Shown here in pieces: positions 25,107 through 33,505 of a stretch of 64,000 nt of DNA (positions are counted from its first letter, which is position 1; the number at the start of each line of letters is the position of its first letter). The stretch comes from Sinorhizobium meliloti. Its GTDB lineage: Bacteria > Pseudomonadota > Alphaproteobacteria > Rhizobiales > Rhizobiaceae. The notes under the pieces were generated by a model, which did not search any database, was not told where the DNA came from, and saw nothing but the letters and a program-made list of their open reading frames with translations. Where the stretch lies: NCBI RefSeq assembly GCF_035610345.1, contig NZ_CP141213.1:558001-622000 (forward strand), given 5' to 3'. Position numbers and translations under genes: made by a program.

Positions 25107-25559
25107 ATGACAAATTCCCACTGCACGCGCGCCTTTGCCGCCGCCTGCCTGTCGCTCGCCCTTGCCGCTACTCCCGCAGCGGCCGGGGAAATCTTCGAGC
25201 TGAACGGCGTGGCCATCTCGGGCTACGATCCGGTCAGCTACTTCTCATCCGGCGGGCCAACCAAGGGCTCGCCCGAAATCAACGCTGCCTACAAGGGTGC
25301 GACTTTCCATTTCGCGACGGCGGGCAACCGCACGCTCTTCATAGCGGAACCGGAGAAGTACCTGCCGCAATACGGCGGCTACTGCGCCTACGGCACCGCG
25401 CGCGGCTATAAGGCGCCCACCGAGCCACATGCATTCACGATCGTCGGTGGGAAACTCTACCTGAACTACGACGCGGCTATTCAGGATACCTGGCGTCAGG
25501 ACAAGGCGGGCTATATCTCCAAGGCGGACCAGAACTGGCCCGCGGTCAAGGATCAATAG
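25107..25559 (+). CDS. Exported YHS domain-containing protein
   Basis: 150 residues with a signal peptide (HCTRAFAAACLSLALAATPAAAGE) and a YHS domain: ISGYDPVSYFSSGGPTKGS, FATAGNRTLFIAEPEKYLPQYGGYCAYGTARG. YHS domains are small and sometimes metal-binding; here the single Cys in GGYCAYG is conserved. The ATG at 25107 follows AGGAGG. It is divergent from the thioredoxin-ccdA pair and shares a 211-bp promoter region, which suggests linked redox or metal handling in the periplasm. Function unproven. Confidence 0.85.
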   Translation: MTNSHCTRAFAAACLSLALAATPAAAGEIFELNGVAISGYDPVSYFSSGGPTKGSPEINAAYKGATFHFATAGNRTLFIAEPEKYLPQYGGYCAYGTARGYKAPTEPHAFTIVGGKLYLNYDAAIQDTWRQDKAGYISKADQNWPAVKDQ

Positions 25560-25574
25560 GCTGGAGGAGAGCTT

Positions 25575-26858
25575 TCAGGAGCCCGTTCGCCGATCCGGAC
25601 CGATATCGCGGGGATGCGGGCACGGCCTCGCTTCGCGGATCACGCCCCCATCGCGGTGGGCCACGTCGCTGCCTTCGACCAGTCCGATGATTTCGGCGCG
25701 ATGCTGGTCGAGATGCGGCGGAGGGTGCTGGTAGGCAACCGGGGTCGCGGAAAGCTTCAGCGGATTGCCGAGGAGACGCACCGGCCGCCCGTCCTCCTGC
25801 TCCATGGTGATGACCATGTCCCGTGCCAATGTGTGCGGGTCGGCGAGCACTTCGTCGACACCGGCGACCTGCCCCGCGGGAACGCCCGCCTTCAGAAGGC
25901 GCTCGACCCAGACGTCCGCACCATCCGCCCGGAGCGCTTCAGTTATGATCTTCGCCAGGTCGTTCCGGTTTTCGACACGGTCGCAGTTGGCGCGGAAGCG
26001 GGCGTCGCAGCCCAGTTCCGGCAGGCCGATGGCGCGGCAGAAGCGCTTGAACTGCTCGTCGTTGCCGACGGCCACCGCGAGGTCACGATCGGCCGTGGGA
26101 AATGTCTGATAGGGGGCGATGTTCGGGTGGGCATTTCCGATCCGCTCGGGTCGCTTGCCCGATACGAGATGGTTGGTGGCGGCGTTGATGAGCCAGGCGA
26201 CCTGGGTGTCGTAGAGGGAAAGATCGATATATTGCCCCTCTCCCGTCGTCTCCTTATGCCGGAGCGCCGCCAGAATTCCGATCGTGGCGTACATTCCGCA
26301 CATGACGTCGGCGATGCCCACGCCGACCTTCGTGGGCTGCCCTCCCTCTTCGTCCGGGTGCCCGGTAATGCTCATCATCCCGCCCATTGCCTGGATCAGG
26401 AAGTCGTATCCGGTCCTGTCCCGATAGGGGCCGGTCTGGCCGAAACCGGATATGGAGCACCATACGAGGTCGGGTTTGATGCGCGCCATATCCTCGTAGC
26501 CGATGCCGCGGCGGGCGAGGTCTCCCGGCTTGTAGTTCTCGATCACGACGTCCGAGATCGCCACGAGCTTTTTCACGAGTTCGACCTGGGCCTTGTCGGT
26601 AATGTCGATGGCAATCGATTTCTTGTTGCGGTTGGCGGAAAGGAAATAGGCGCTGAGGTCGCTATCCGCTCCCTCCGCGCCGGGCACGAAGGGAGGCCCC
26701 CAGCGCCGGGTATCGTCGCCGAAAACCGGCCTCTCCACCTTGATGACCTCGGCGCCGAGATCGCCCAGCAACTGCGTCGCCGTAGGCCCGGCGAGAATCC
26801 GCGAGAGATCGAGGACCCGAATACCGGCGAGTGCGCCTTTTTTGCTCTGTTCCACCAT
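25575..26858 (-). CDS. CaiB/BaiF (class III) CoA-transferase
   Basis: 427 residues. IRVLDLSRILAGPTATQLLGDLGAEVIKVE is the classic family opening, and the catalytic Asp is in TGYDFLIQAMGGMMS. VGVGIADVMCGMYATIGILAAL and GAGVPAGQ-like text (LLKAGVPAGQVAGVDEVLADP) also fit. It moves CoA from an acyl-CoA to a free organic acid. It is the third gene of an operon, 9 bp after an OpgC-type acyltransferase. The C-terminal 40 residues are polar and unlike the core. Substrates such as succinate, mesaconate or carnitine cannot be told apart here. Confidence 0.92.
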   Translation of the reverse strand: MVEQSKKGALAGIRVLDLSRILAGPTATQLLGDLGAEVIKVERPVFGDDTRRWGPPFVPGAEGADSDLSAYFLSANRNKKSIAIDITDKAQVELVKKLVAISDVVIENYKPGDLARRGIGYEDMARIKPDLVWCSISGFGQTGPYRDRTGYDFLIQAMGGMMSITGHPDEEGGQPTKVGVGIADVMCGMYATIGILAALRHKETTGEGQYIDLSLYDTQVAWLINAATNHLVSGKRPERIGNAHPNIAPYQTFPTADRDLAVAVGNDEQFKRFCRAIGLPELGCDARFRANCDRVENRNDLAKIITEALRADGADVWVERLLKAGVPAGQVAGVDEVLADPHTLARDMVITMEQEDGRPVRLLGNPLKLSATPVAYQHPPPHLDQHRAEIIGLVEGSDVAHRDGGVIREARPCPHPRDIGPDRRTGS

Positions 26859-26867
26859 AAAACTCCT

Positions 26868-28031
26868 TCACGCCGTCCACGGCGCCCGCTTGAACCATGC
26901 CGCCACGTAGGCTGTCGCCACCAGAATTGCGAAACCGGCGAGATTGGCAGTCGCGACCGCCAAGGCGCCCCGCCCGGAATGGTCAAGAGCGATGCCGATG
27001 AGTTGGGCGACCACCATGCCCGTCATGAAGACCGGAAGGGATTGCTGGCCGACCCTGATCAGGATCGCTGTCAGCGGCCGGACCGCCGGATGATGAAGCC
27101 GCGCGCCTTTTTCGCCGACGACCAGCATGGCGATCTGCGCAAGGGCCAGAAAATGGACCAGCCGCAGGATACCGAAATCGGTCTTGCTCGTGAGCGGGCC
27201 GATCGCCTGCGCTACCTCCCGGAAGAAGGGCGAAGCCGAAAGGATCACATGCCAGGCGAAGGGAACGGTGACGACGACAAAGGCGAGCGAAGCGATCAAC
27301 AGCGGGCGGCTCCCGACCGGCCGCTTCACCGTCCCGCGCATGAGGAAAAAGCCGAGAAAGAAAATGAGCTGCCAGCCGAACGGGTCGAAGAACCAGGGAC
27401 GGTCGCTCCAGGGCTCCGCCTGGAGATGAGCGAGGCCGAACTGAGCAGATAGCCACAGCGCCGCCATCAGGAAGAAGGGCAGCCACGCGGCGATGCGCTC
27501 GGCGATGAGCATGACCGGCATCAGCGCCAGGATCACCATGTACATCGGCAGGATGTCGAAGTAGTTCGGCACATAGGTGAGCGTCATCAGGCCGATGAGC
27601 AGCGGTCCGGGATCTTCGAAGAAGCGGACGAGGTTGAGGCTCTGGATATAGGAGGTGCCGTCAGGCTTGTGCCCCGCCGCCGCCATGATGGTTGCAACCG
27701 TCAGGAAGACGGCGATATGCGCCCAATAGATCTGCCAGCACCGGTGAACCACGCGCGCGGTCAGGAGCCCGAAACCTTGCCGGTCGAACAATCTGCCGAA
27801 GGCGATCGCCGAGGCCATGCCCGAGAGGAAGACGAACATCTCGGTCGCGTCGGAAAAGCCGAAGCGCGCCGGTATCCAGAGCGCCCAGGGATCGTTCGGC
27901 ACATGCGCAAGAAGGATGATCAGCATGCCGATGCCACGGAAGACATCGAGCCGCGGATCGCGGGCGCGCTTGCCCGCAATGCCTGAAGCCGGCAGCGTCA
28001 GTTCAGAAGGCGTCTTGGTAAGCATCCGCAT
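26868..28031 (-). CDS. OpgC domain membrane acyltransferase
   Basis: About 387 residues with roughly ten hydrophobic helices. RDPRLDVFRGIGMLIILLAHVP and FGFSDATEMFVFLSGMASAIAFG are hallmarks of OpgC, which adds succinyl groups to osmoregulated periplasmic glucans; the His in LLAHVP is the expected catalytic-type residue of acyltransferase-3-like enzymes. The ATG at 28031 (or 28025) lies inside the end of the ThDP-enzyme gene, a 29-bp overlap that points to coupling. The frame open further upstream is inside that gene and is rejected. The acceptor may be cyclic glucan or another envelope sugar. Confidence 0.85.
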   Translation of the reverse strand: MRMLTKTPSELTLPASGIAGKRARDPRLDVFRGIGMLIILLAHVPNDPWALWIPARFGFSDATEMFVFLSGMASAIAFGRLFDRQGFGLLTARVVHRCWQIYWAHIAVFLTVATIMAAAGHKPDGTSYIQSLNLVRFFEDPGPLLIGLMTLTYVPNYFDILPMYMVILALMPVMLIAERIAAWLPFFLMAALWLSAQFGLAHLQAEPWSDRPWFFDPFGWQLIFFLGFFLMRGTVKRPVGSRPLLIASLAFVVVTVPFAWHVILSASPFFREVAQAIGPLTSKTDFGILRLVHFLALAQIAMLVVGEKGARLHHPAVRPLTAILIRVGQQSLPVFMTGMVVAQLIGIALDHSGRGALAVATANLAGFAILVATAYVAAWFKRAPWTA

Positions 28032-29634
28032 CAAACCGGCAACTGATGAGAGTGAAGGTGGAACGGCTTTCGGCCGCCCCGAGTTCGCGCTGCAGGGCAG
28101 GGGCATCGGCGACATTGACGCCGTAACCGCCGAACCCCTCGGCAATCCTCGCAAAGTCGGTCTGGCCGAGCGCGACGCCGGCGGGCGCGAGCCCGCTTGC
28201 CCGCTGCTTCAGGGCTATCAGGGCAAGGCTGCAGTCCTGGAAGACGACGACCGTCAGGGGAAACGCCAGATCCCGGAGCGTTGCCAGCTCGCCGAGCCCC
28301 ATCTCCAGGCCGCCGTCTCCCATGACCGCTATGACGCGTTGCGACGGGTCGGCCACCTTCGCGCCGATCGCCAGCGGCAGCGCGGCGGCCATGGTGCAGA
28401 ACCCCGCCGACTGCAGGAGCGAGAGCGGGCGCCGGCAGACCCATTTCTGGGAAAGGAGTATGCGGTGGGCGCCGCTGTCCACCGTCACGAGGGCGTCTGA
28501 TCCGGCCACTTCGTTCAGCGTTTTGATGATCGCATGCGGCCCCCATGCGTGAGGAGCGCGAAAGATTCGCTTCAGTTCGTTCGCGGCCCTTGCGGGTTCC
28601 TGTTCAGGCCATGACGGATGGCCGACAACCGTGTCCGCGAGCACTTGCACCGTTGCTGCCGTATCCGCAACAAAACGGGAGCCGCAGTGATGCATGGCAT
28701 GGTCGGGGGCCGCTGCCGTCAGCTCGACGATGCGGGCGGAATCAGCTGCATCGAGCCAGCCGAGACGCATTTCGATCGGATCGTAGCCGACCATCAGGAC
28801 GAGGTCGGCCTCGTTGAAAAGGGCGAGCAGGACCCGGTCCGCGGCGGGCGAGAGCCCGGCCGCACCGAGCGAAAGCGGGTGCGTTTCATCGATCAGGCCC
28901 TTGCCCTTGTAGGTTGTGACCACAGGGGCCTCGATCTTCTCCGCCAGAAGGCGGATGGCCTCTCCGGCTCCCTCGCGGGCGGCTTCGAAGCCGGCGAGGA
29001 TGATCGGTCTGCGGGCCGCATCCAGGCATCCGGCAAGGCTTGCGACAGCCCCGTCGTCGGCGCCGACCGAGGGGCGACGGACGGTCGGCGGCCCGACCAT
29101 GCGAGGGGCTGGATCGTCCATCGCCGCTACCGCCGGCGAGAGGTCGAGATGCACGGGTCCCATCGGTTCCGCCCTTGCGATGGCGAGTGCACGCGCAACC
29201 GTGGAAGCGGCGCTCTCCGGCTCGACTTCGAAGCTCGCCTTGACGATCGGTCGGAGGAGAGCGGCGTGGTCTATCACCTGATGGGTGTAGCGCGCCCGCG
29301 TCGAGCGATCGACGACCCCCGAGAGGACGACCAGCGGAACGCGTTCCTGCAGGGCGTCCGCAATGCCGTTGACTGCATTCGCAAGGCCCGGTCCGACCGT
29401 GGTGACCAGGATGCCGGGCGCGCCGCTCGAAAGGCTGGCGCCGGCAGCCATCGAGGCTGCGGCCGTCTCGTGGCGCGCCAGTTGAAAGCGAATGCCGGCC
29501 CTTTCGAGCGCATCGACAAGCGTCACCACCTCGCCGCCCGGCATGCCGAAAGCATGCCGGGCGCCATGCGCTTGCAGGGTTGCGGCAATGGTGTCGGCTA
29601 CTCTCGGAACAGGTCTTTCGCGGCTTTCATTCAT
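28003..29634 (-). CDS. ThDP-dependent enzyme, acetolactate synthase-like
   Basis: 543 residues in three domains. The N-terminal PYR domain has HAFGMPGGEVVTLVDALERAG and the catalytic Glu in ARHETAAASMAAGASL. A central Rossmann-like domain follows. The C-terminal PP domain has the ThDP motif VMGDGGLEMGLGELATLRD. It resembles IlvB-type large subunits, but no IlvH-like small subunit is nearby and the context is an acyltransferase and a CoA-transferase, so it may be another 2-keto-acid carboligase or decarboxylase. It is the first gene of a three-gene operon, divergent from an esterase gene. Confidence 0.88.
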   Translation of the reverse strand: MNESRERPVPRVADTIAATLQAHGARHAFGMPGGEVVTLVDALERAGIRFQLARHETAAASMAAGASLSSGAPGILVTTVGPGLANAVNGIADALQERVPLVVLSGVVDRSTRARYTHQVIDHAALLRPIVKASFEVEPESAASTVARALAIARAEPMGPVHLDLSPAVAAMDDPAPRMVGPPTVRRPSVGADDGAVASLAGCLDAARRPIILAGFEAAREGAGEAIRLLAEKIEAPVVTTYKGKGLIDETHPLSLGAAGLSPAADRVLLALFNEADLVLMVGYDPIEMRLGWLDAADSARIVELTAAAPDHAMHHCGSRFVADTAATVQVLADTVVGHPSWPEQEPARAANELKRIFRAPHAWGPHAIIKTLNEVAGSDALVTVDSGAHRILLSQKWVCRRPLSLLQSAGFCTMAAALPLAIGAKVADPSQRVIAVMGDGGLEMGLGELATLRDLAFPLTVVVFQDCSLALIALKQRASGLAPAGVALGQTDFARIAEGFGGYGVNVADAPALQRELGAAESRSTFTLISCRFDADAYQDAF

Positions 29635-29734
29635 GGGGTCGAATACCTTTCGCGACGACGTGAGCGGACGTGAAATTGTTGGCTCGCGGAAAAGGCGCTA
29701 TGTCTACGGTTGTCCCGCCGACGGAGATCAACGC

Positions 29735-30532
29735 ATGCGCATCGCTCCCCCGGCCGTTCTGGCCGCAATCTGCCTTCTTACGACGGGAACCGGCGCCGTC
29801 GCCTGCGGAGGCTCCGTCCCATGCCCCGTCGAAGGCGGTTCTTACCGGATCGAAATGCCCGAGGGGAGCGAGCCCAAGGGGGCCTACGTCTTCTTCCACG
29901 GCTATCGCAGCTCCGCGGAACTGCAGATGCGGCATCGGGCGCTGGTCGACACCGCGCGCCGGCACGGCCTGGCCTTCGTCGCGGTGGACGGGCTGCGGGG
30001 AACCTGGTCGCATCCGAATGCGCCGGGGCACTATCGCAATGAAGCAGCCTTCGTGCGCCGGGTTCTCGACGACCTCGACAAGCGTTTCGGTTTCGACCGT
30101 TCCAACACGCTGGTCGGTGGCTTCTCGCAAGGTGCCTCCATGGCCTGGTACAGCGTCTGCCGTTCCGGCGACCGGCTCGCAGGTGCCGTCACCTTTTCCG
30201 GCGTCTTCTGGAACCCGCTTCCGAAACCTGAGGACTGCGTACCGGACCTGCCGCCGATCATCCACTTCCATGGCCGGCAGGATGGAACCTTCCCTCTCGC
30301 CGGAAGGGCGATCGGGAGCAGGTTCCATCAGGGAGATACGTTCAAAAGCGTCGCTTTCGCGCGTGAGGCCGCCCGGTGCGAGGGAGATGTCGAGACTATC
30401 GAAGCCGCCGACCTTTCCTGCACCGTGACCGTCGGCTGCGTTCGCGGAGAGGTGACGCTCTGCCTCTACGACGGGGGACATCAGGTGAGGCCGGAATATC
30501 TCGACAGGGGCCTGACACGACTCGGATTCTGA
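29735..30532 (+). CDS. Exported alpha/beta hydrolase, polyhydroxybutyrate depolymerase/LpqC-like
   Basis: 265 residues with a signal peptide (AVLAAICLLTTGTGAVACGG). Catalytic elements: GAYVFFHGYRSS (oxyanion), VGGFSQGASMAW (Ser nucleophile), IIHFHGRQDGTFPL (Asp) and YDGGHQ (His). Several Cys suggest disulfides. Such secreted esterases act on short polyester, feruloyl or acetyl esters. The ATG at 29735 is preceded by GGAG. It is divergent from the ThDP-enzyme operon across about 100 bp. Substrate unknown. Confidence 0.85.
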   Translation: MRIAPPAVLAAICLLTTGTGAVACGGSVPCPVEGGSYRIEMPEGSEPKGAYVFFHGYRSSAELQMRHRALVDTARRHGLAFVAVDGLRGTWSHPNAPGHYRNEAAFVRRVLDDLDKRFGFDRSNTLVGGFSQGASMAWYSVCRSGDRLAGAVTFSGVFWNPLPKPEDCVPDLPPIIHFHGRQDGTFPLAGRAIGSRFHQGDTFKSVAFAREAARCEGDVETIEAADLSCTVTVGCVRGEVTLCLYDGGHQVRPEYLDRGLTRLGF

Positions 30533-30552
30533 ACGTTGGGCGCTGCTGGTGG

Positions 30553-31041
30553 TCATTTCCCGCTCTCGCGCCAGTCGACCACAAAGGCGACGACGACGCC
30601 GAAGAGGAGGTGGCCGGCGAGCGACACCCAGGTCAGCGGTATGAAGCCGAGGAAGGCGGGAAGTCCGGCGATGAGGTGCGCCATCACGTAGAGCGCGAAT
30701 ATCCAGAGGCCGGTCCCGAAGCCGAGCGCGGTCAGGATCAGGGGCAGTCCGGGCAGAATGAGCCGCTGAAGCGGACGCGCGATGAAGAGATAGCCGATCG
30801 GATAGAAGACGACGCCGACGACCGCATGGATGGCTTCCGCTAGGAAACGGTTCTGGAAGCCGAAGACGCTCTGGACGAGAGCCGCCGGCTCGAGCGGGCC
30901 GCCGACCAGCATCGGCGTGATGACGCGCGCCCAGAACTCCCAGGCGAGATCGGCGGCAAGGCCGGCGAGAACGATGGTGGCGAGCAATCCTGCGGAAACT
31001 GTCGGGAAAAGCGCCTCCCGCCGGGCAGTCATCGTGTGCAT
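30553..31041 (-). CDS. Hypothetical integral membrane protein
   Basis: 162 residues, about four to five helices (SAGLLATIVLAGLAADLAWEFWARVI; AIHAVVGVVFYPIGYLFI; LILTALGFGTGLWIFALYVMAHLIAGL; WVSLAGHLLFGVVVAFVVDW). Conserved-looking polar residues within helices (DLAWEFW, AHLIAG) hint at a small transporter or sensor fold, but I recognise no named family. It lies 56 bp after the TTC38-like gene and may be the fourth gene of the sigma-factor operon. GGAG precedes the ATG at 31041. Confidence 0.75.
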   Translation of the reverse strand: MHTMTARREALFPTVSAGLLATIVLAGLAADLAWEFWARVITPMLVGGPLEPAALVQSVFGFQNRFLAEAIHAVVGVVFYPIGYLFIARPLQRLILPGLPLILTALGFGTGLWIFALYVMAHLIAGLPAFLGFIPLTWVSLAGHLLFGVVVAFVVDWRESGK

Positions 31042-31097
31042 GTCGGTATCTCCGATACTGGTGGGGTGAACAGACGTCCTGTGTCACGGCTCTCGTT

Positions 31098-32414
31098 TCA
31101 CAGGGAAGCATGGGTCTCGATGGAGCCCAGCAGCCGGTCCTCGACTTTGAGGTGGCGGCGCACGCTGCAGATGCGCGAGAATGCGGCTCTGTCGCCATTG
31201 GCACCGGCGGCCTTGGCAAGGGCGAGAACGAAGAAGTCGCGTTGCGCATTGCTGCCGCCGATCTTGGGCAGGTCGGCGAGGATCGCGTCGAGCGAGCGGC
31301 GATCCCTGCCCGTCGACAACCCCGCGATGATGCGGGCAAGGGGCAGCCCGACATCGGCCGCGACGCGCGCCTGCTCGCCGGTGCCTCCGGCCTTCAGGGC
31401 GAGTTCCTCGACCATCTCTCGCACGCTGTCGGTTTCGCCGAGGGCGACCAGAGCGGCGAGCGTGTGCAGGGCGGCAAAGACGAGAGTCGTGTCGCGGCGC
31501 CGGCTCAGCGCCGTCTCCGCCAGATCCGACCAGCGCGATCCGACATCGACACCCGTCTGGCCGAGGCGCCAAAGAAGCGAAACGGCATTGGCCATGTCGC
31601 GGAAATCGTCGGTCTGCCGCGGGCGAACCTCGTCGTCGTAGATTCTCAAGACCTGATCATGGTCGCCTTGCTCCAGATGCAGAAGCGCCAGATGCCAGGC
31701 CATGTGGAAGGAGAAATTGTTGCACCGGGTCCAGGACGCCCGGCCGTGTTCCAGCCAGTTTATCCCCTTCGCCGCCTCTCCGCGCATCTCGTAGACGTGC
31801 GACACGGCGTGGCGACCCCAGGCATCATCGGGCTCCAGTCCGACCGCTTGCCGGCCGACCTCCTCGGCCGCATCGTAGAAGCCGAGCTCTTCGAGCGCGA
31901 AAGCGTGGCAGCCGAGCATGAATCCGGCAGCCGGCGTGTCCGTGCTCCACTGTTCCATGACCCGGGAACTGGCCGACAGCATGCCGGCAGCATCCCCCAG
32001 CATGAACCGCAGCGCATGGGAGATCTTGAACGGCAGAAAAGTTGTCGCCCGCTCGGAAAACCCGTCATCGAGCAGTCTCGCCGCTTCGGAGAAGGAGCCG
32101 CCGACCGCTCTGTCCAGAGACTCGACGAGAATTCGCTCGTCACGCGTGCCGCCGTCACGGCTGGTCATCGCGCGCCTTGCGGCGATCAGCGCCTGCCCGG
32201 CCGGGGCGACGAGTTCCGATCGGGCAAGGATCAGGCTTGCAAATCCCTTGAGCGCGAGCGCCGCCACGTGCCCGGGATCCGCCTGCAGTGCCGCATCGAG
32301 GGCTGCACCCGTCGTCGGACGGTGGGCAGCCAGGCCGTAGACGGCTTGCTCGAATGCGGTCTGCGCCTCTTCGCTCGTCGTGCTGGTGGAAAGGTTGAAG
32401 GCATCCAGTCTCAT
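31098..32414 (-). CDS. Tetratricopeptide-repeat protein, TTC38 family
   Basis: 438 residues made of helical repeats: ALQADPGHVAALALKGFASLILARS, AAGFMLGCHAFALEELGFYDAAEEVGRQAVGLEPDDAWGRHAVSHVYEMRG and NNFSFHMAWHLALLHLEQGDHDQVLRIYDDE match the TTC38-like layout. There is no signal peptide. Its ATG overlaps the stop of the anti-sigma gene by 4 bp, so it belongs to the ECF operon and may be its output or an assembly factor. Biochemical role unknown. Confidence 0.85.
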   Translation of the reverse strand: MRLDAFNLSTSTTSEEAQTAFEQAVYGLAAHRPTTGAALDAALQADPGHVAALALKGFASLILARSELVAPAGQALIAARRAMTSRDGGTRDERILVESLDRAVGGSFSEAARLLDDGFSERATTFLPFKISHALRFMLGDAAGMLSASSRVMEQWSTDTPAAGFMLGCHAFALEELGFYDAAEEVGRQAVGLEPDDAWGRHAVSHVYEMRGEAAKGINWLEHGRASWTRCNNFSFHMAWHLALLHLEQGDHDQVLRIYDDEVRPRQTDDFRDMANAVSLLWRLGQTGVDVGSRWSDLAETALSRRRDTTLVFAALHTLAALVALGETDSVREMVEELALKAGGTGEQARVAADVGLPLARIIAGLSTGRDRRSLDAILADLPKIGGSNAQRDFFVLALAKAAGANGDRAAFSRICSVRRHLKVEDRLLGSIETHASL

Positions 32415-32662
32415 CGCTTCGGCTCCTGTGCAGGACCTTCGCGATCAGGTGCAGTCAGGCCGAGCTTCGCATAGAGATCGCCTGGAACGTCGTCGTCCAG
32501 GCTGGCTGCGGCAAGCCTCGTGGCGATCTTCATGCCCCGCACATAAGTGCGGCAATTTCGGCACTGCAGGAGATGCAGGGCGACCAGCAGATTGGTTCGC
32601 TTCGAGCCGTCCCGGCTGACGAAGTCGCTGGCAAGATCCGGTATTTCCCTGCACTTCAGCAT
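32411..32662 (-). CDS. Zinc-finger (ZAS) anti-sigma factor-like protein
   Basis: 83 residues without a membrane segment. HLLQCRNC gives the H-x3-C-x2-C motif of ZAS anti-sigma domains, with another Cys at position 4. It sits 81 bp after the ECF sigma gene and overlaps the TTC38-like gene by 4 bp. It probably holds the upstream sigma factor and releases it on a redox or zinc signal, as soluble ZAS proteins do. It is shorter than typical ChrR/RsrA proteins and lacks a sensor domain. Confidence 0.78.
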   Translation of the reverse strand: MLKCREIPDLASDFVSRDGSKRTNLLVALHLLQCRNCRTYVRGMKIATRLAAASLDDDVPGDLYAKLGLTAPDREGPAQEPKR

Positions 32663-32743
32663 ATTGCTCGTCTCACGATGAAGAACCTGATCGGGTCCTT
32701 CCCGTGAGACCGCCGAACTGACAGGACGTTACAGGACAGGGGG

Positions 32744-33421
32744 TCACGCTTTCGTGAGCGCTGTCCGGTCGCCGGTCAATTGCGTCTCGATCTCGTCGCG
32801 GATGCGCGTACGTGCCCGATGCAAAAGGGTCCGCTGGTTCTCGGGAGTAAGGTCCAGGAGGCGGCAGGTTTCCGCAGCGTCTGCCCCTTCGACGTCGCGC
32901 ATCACCAGGACCGCCTTCTGAGCAGGCGGCAAGCGATCGATCATCTGCCGCACATGCTCCCAGAGATGGCGCCCGGCGACGATCCGCTCCGGCGTGAGAC
33001 CATCGAAGGAGACCGGCGCCTCGCTCCAATGGCCGCTTTCGTCGAATCGGCTGCGCAGCGTCTGCTCCGGATCCCGCCCCGGGTCTTCCCCCTTTCCCAA
33101 TGCGGCATAGCGGCTCTCGCGCTTCGCGTGGTTCTTCGCCTTGTTCAGGAGGATGGAAATGATCCAGGTGGAAAGGGCCGATCTGCCTTCGAAGGACCCC
33201 AGGTTGGCGATGACGGCGAGCCAGGTTTCCTGGGCCACTTCCTCCGCGACGGCCCGGTTCCTGACGATGCTGTCCGCCAGCCTGACCAAAGCACCGTGGT
33301 GCCGTGCAATCAGCTCACTCATCGCCTTCTGGTCTCCCCTGCGGAGGAGGCTCAGAAAATGCTCGTCTATGCTGAACTTGACGGCGAACGCCGCCGCCGA
33401 TAACCAGAATGTAAGCCCCAT
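32744..33421 (-). CDS. ECF-type RNA polymerase sigma factor
   Basis: 225 residues. Sigma region 2 is LIARHHGALVRLADSIVRNRAVAEEVAQETWLAVIANLGSF with WIISILLNKAKNHAKRE. Region 4 is RQMIDRLPPAQKAVLVMRDVEGADAAETCRLLDLTPENQRTLLHRARTRIRDE. The first about 15 residues (MGLTFWLSAAAFA) are odd for a sigma factor and the ribosome site AAGGAGG lies rather far upstream, so the true start is uncertain; no other ATG/GTG/TTG keeps region 2 whole. It probably drives its own operon with the ZAS protein. Confidence 0.88.
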   Translation of the reverse strand: MGLTFWLSAAAFAVKFSIDEHFLSLLRRGDQKAMSELIARHHGALVRLADSIVRNRAVAEEVAQETWLAVIANLGSFEGRSALSTWIISILLNKAKNHAKRESRYAALGKGEDPGRDPEQTLRSRFDESGHWSEAPVSFDGLTPERIVAGRHLWEHVRQMIDRLPPAQKAVLVMRDVEGADAAETCRLLDLTPENQRTLLHRARTRIRDEIETQLTGDRTALTKA

Positions 33422-33505
33422 CACAACCGCCCGTTGCCCCGTGCCTCCTTGAATGACACGCTACACAAGCCGGTCGTCAAATGAAACCTGCGTGACCGGG
33501 CGCCT

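Noticed and set aside
25575..29634. Oxalate degradation (formyl-CoA transferase plus oxalyl-CoA decarboxylase)
   Set aside because: The CoA-transferase plus ThDP-enzyme pairing suggested it, but the ThDP enzyme reads as acetolactate-synthase-like and OpgC has no place in that pathway.
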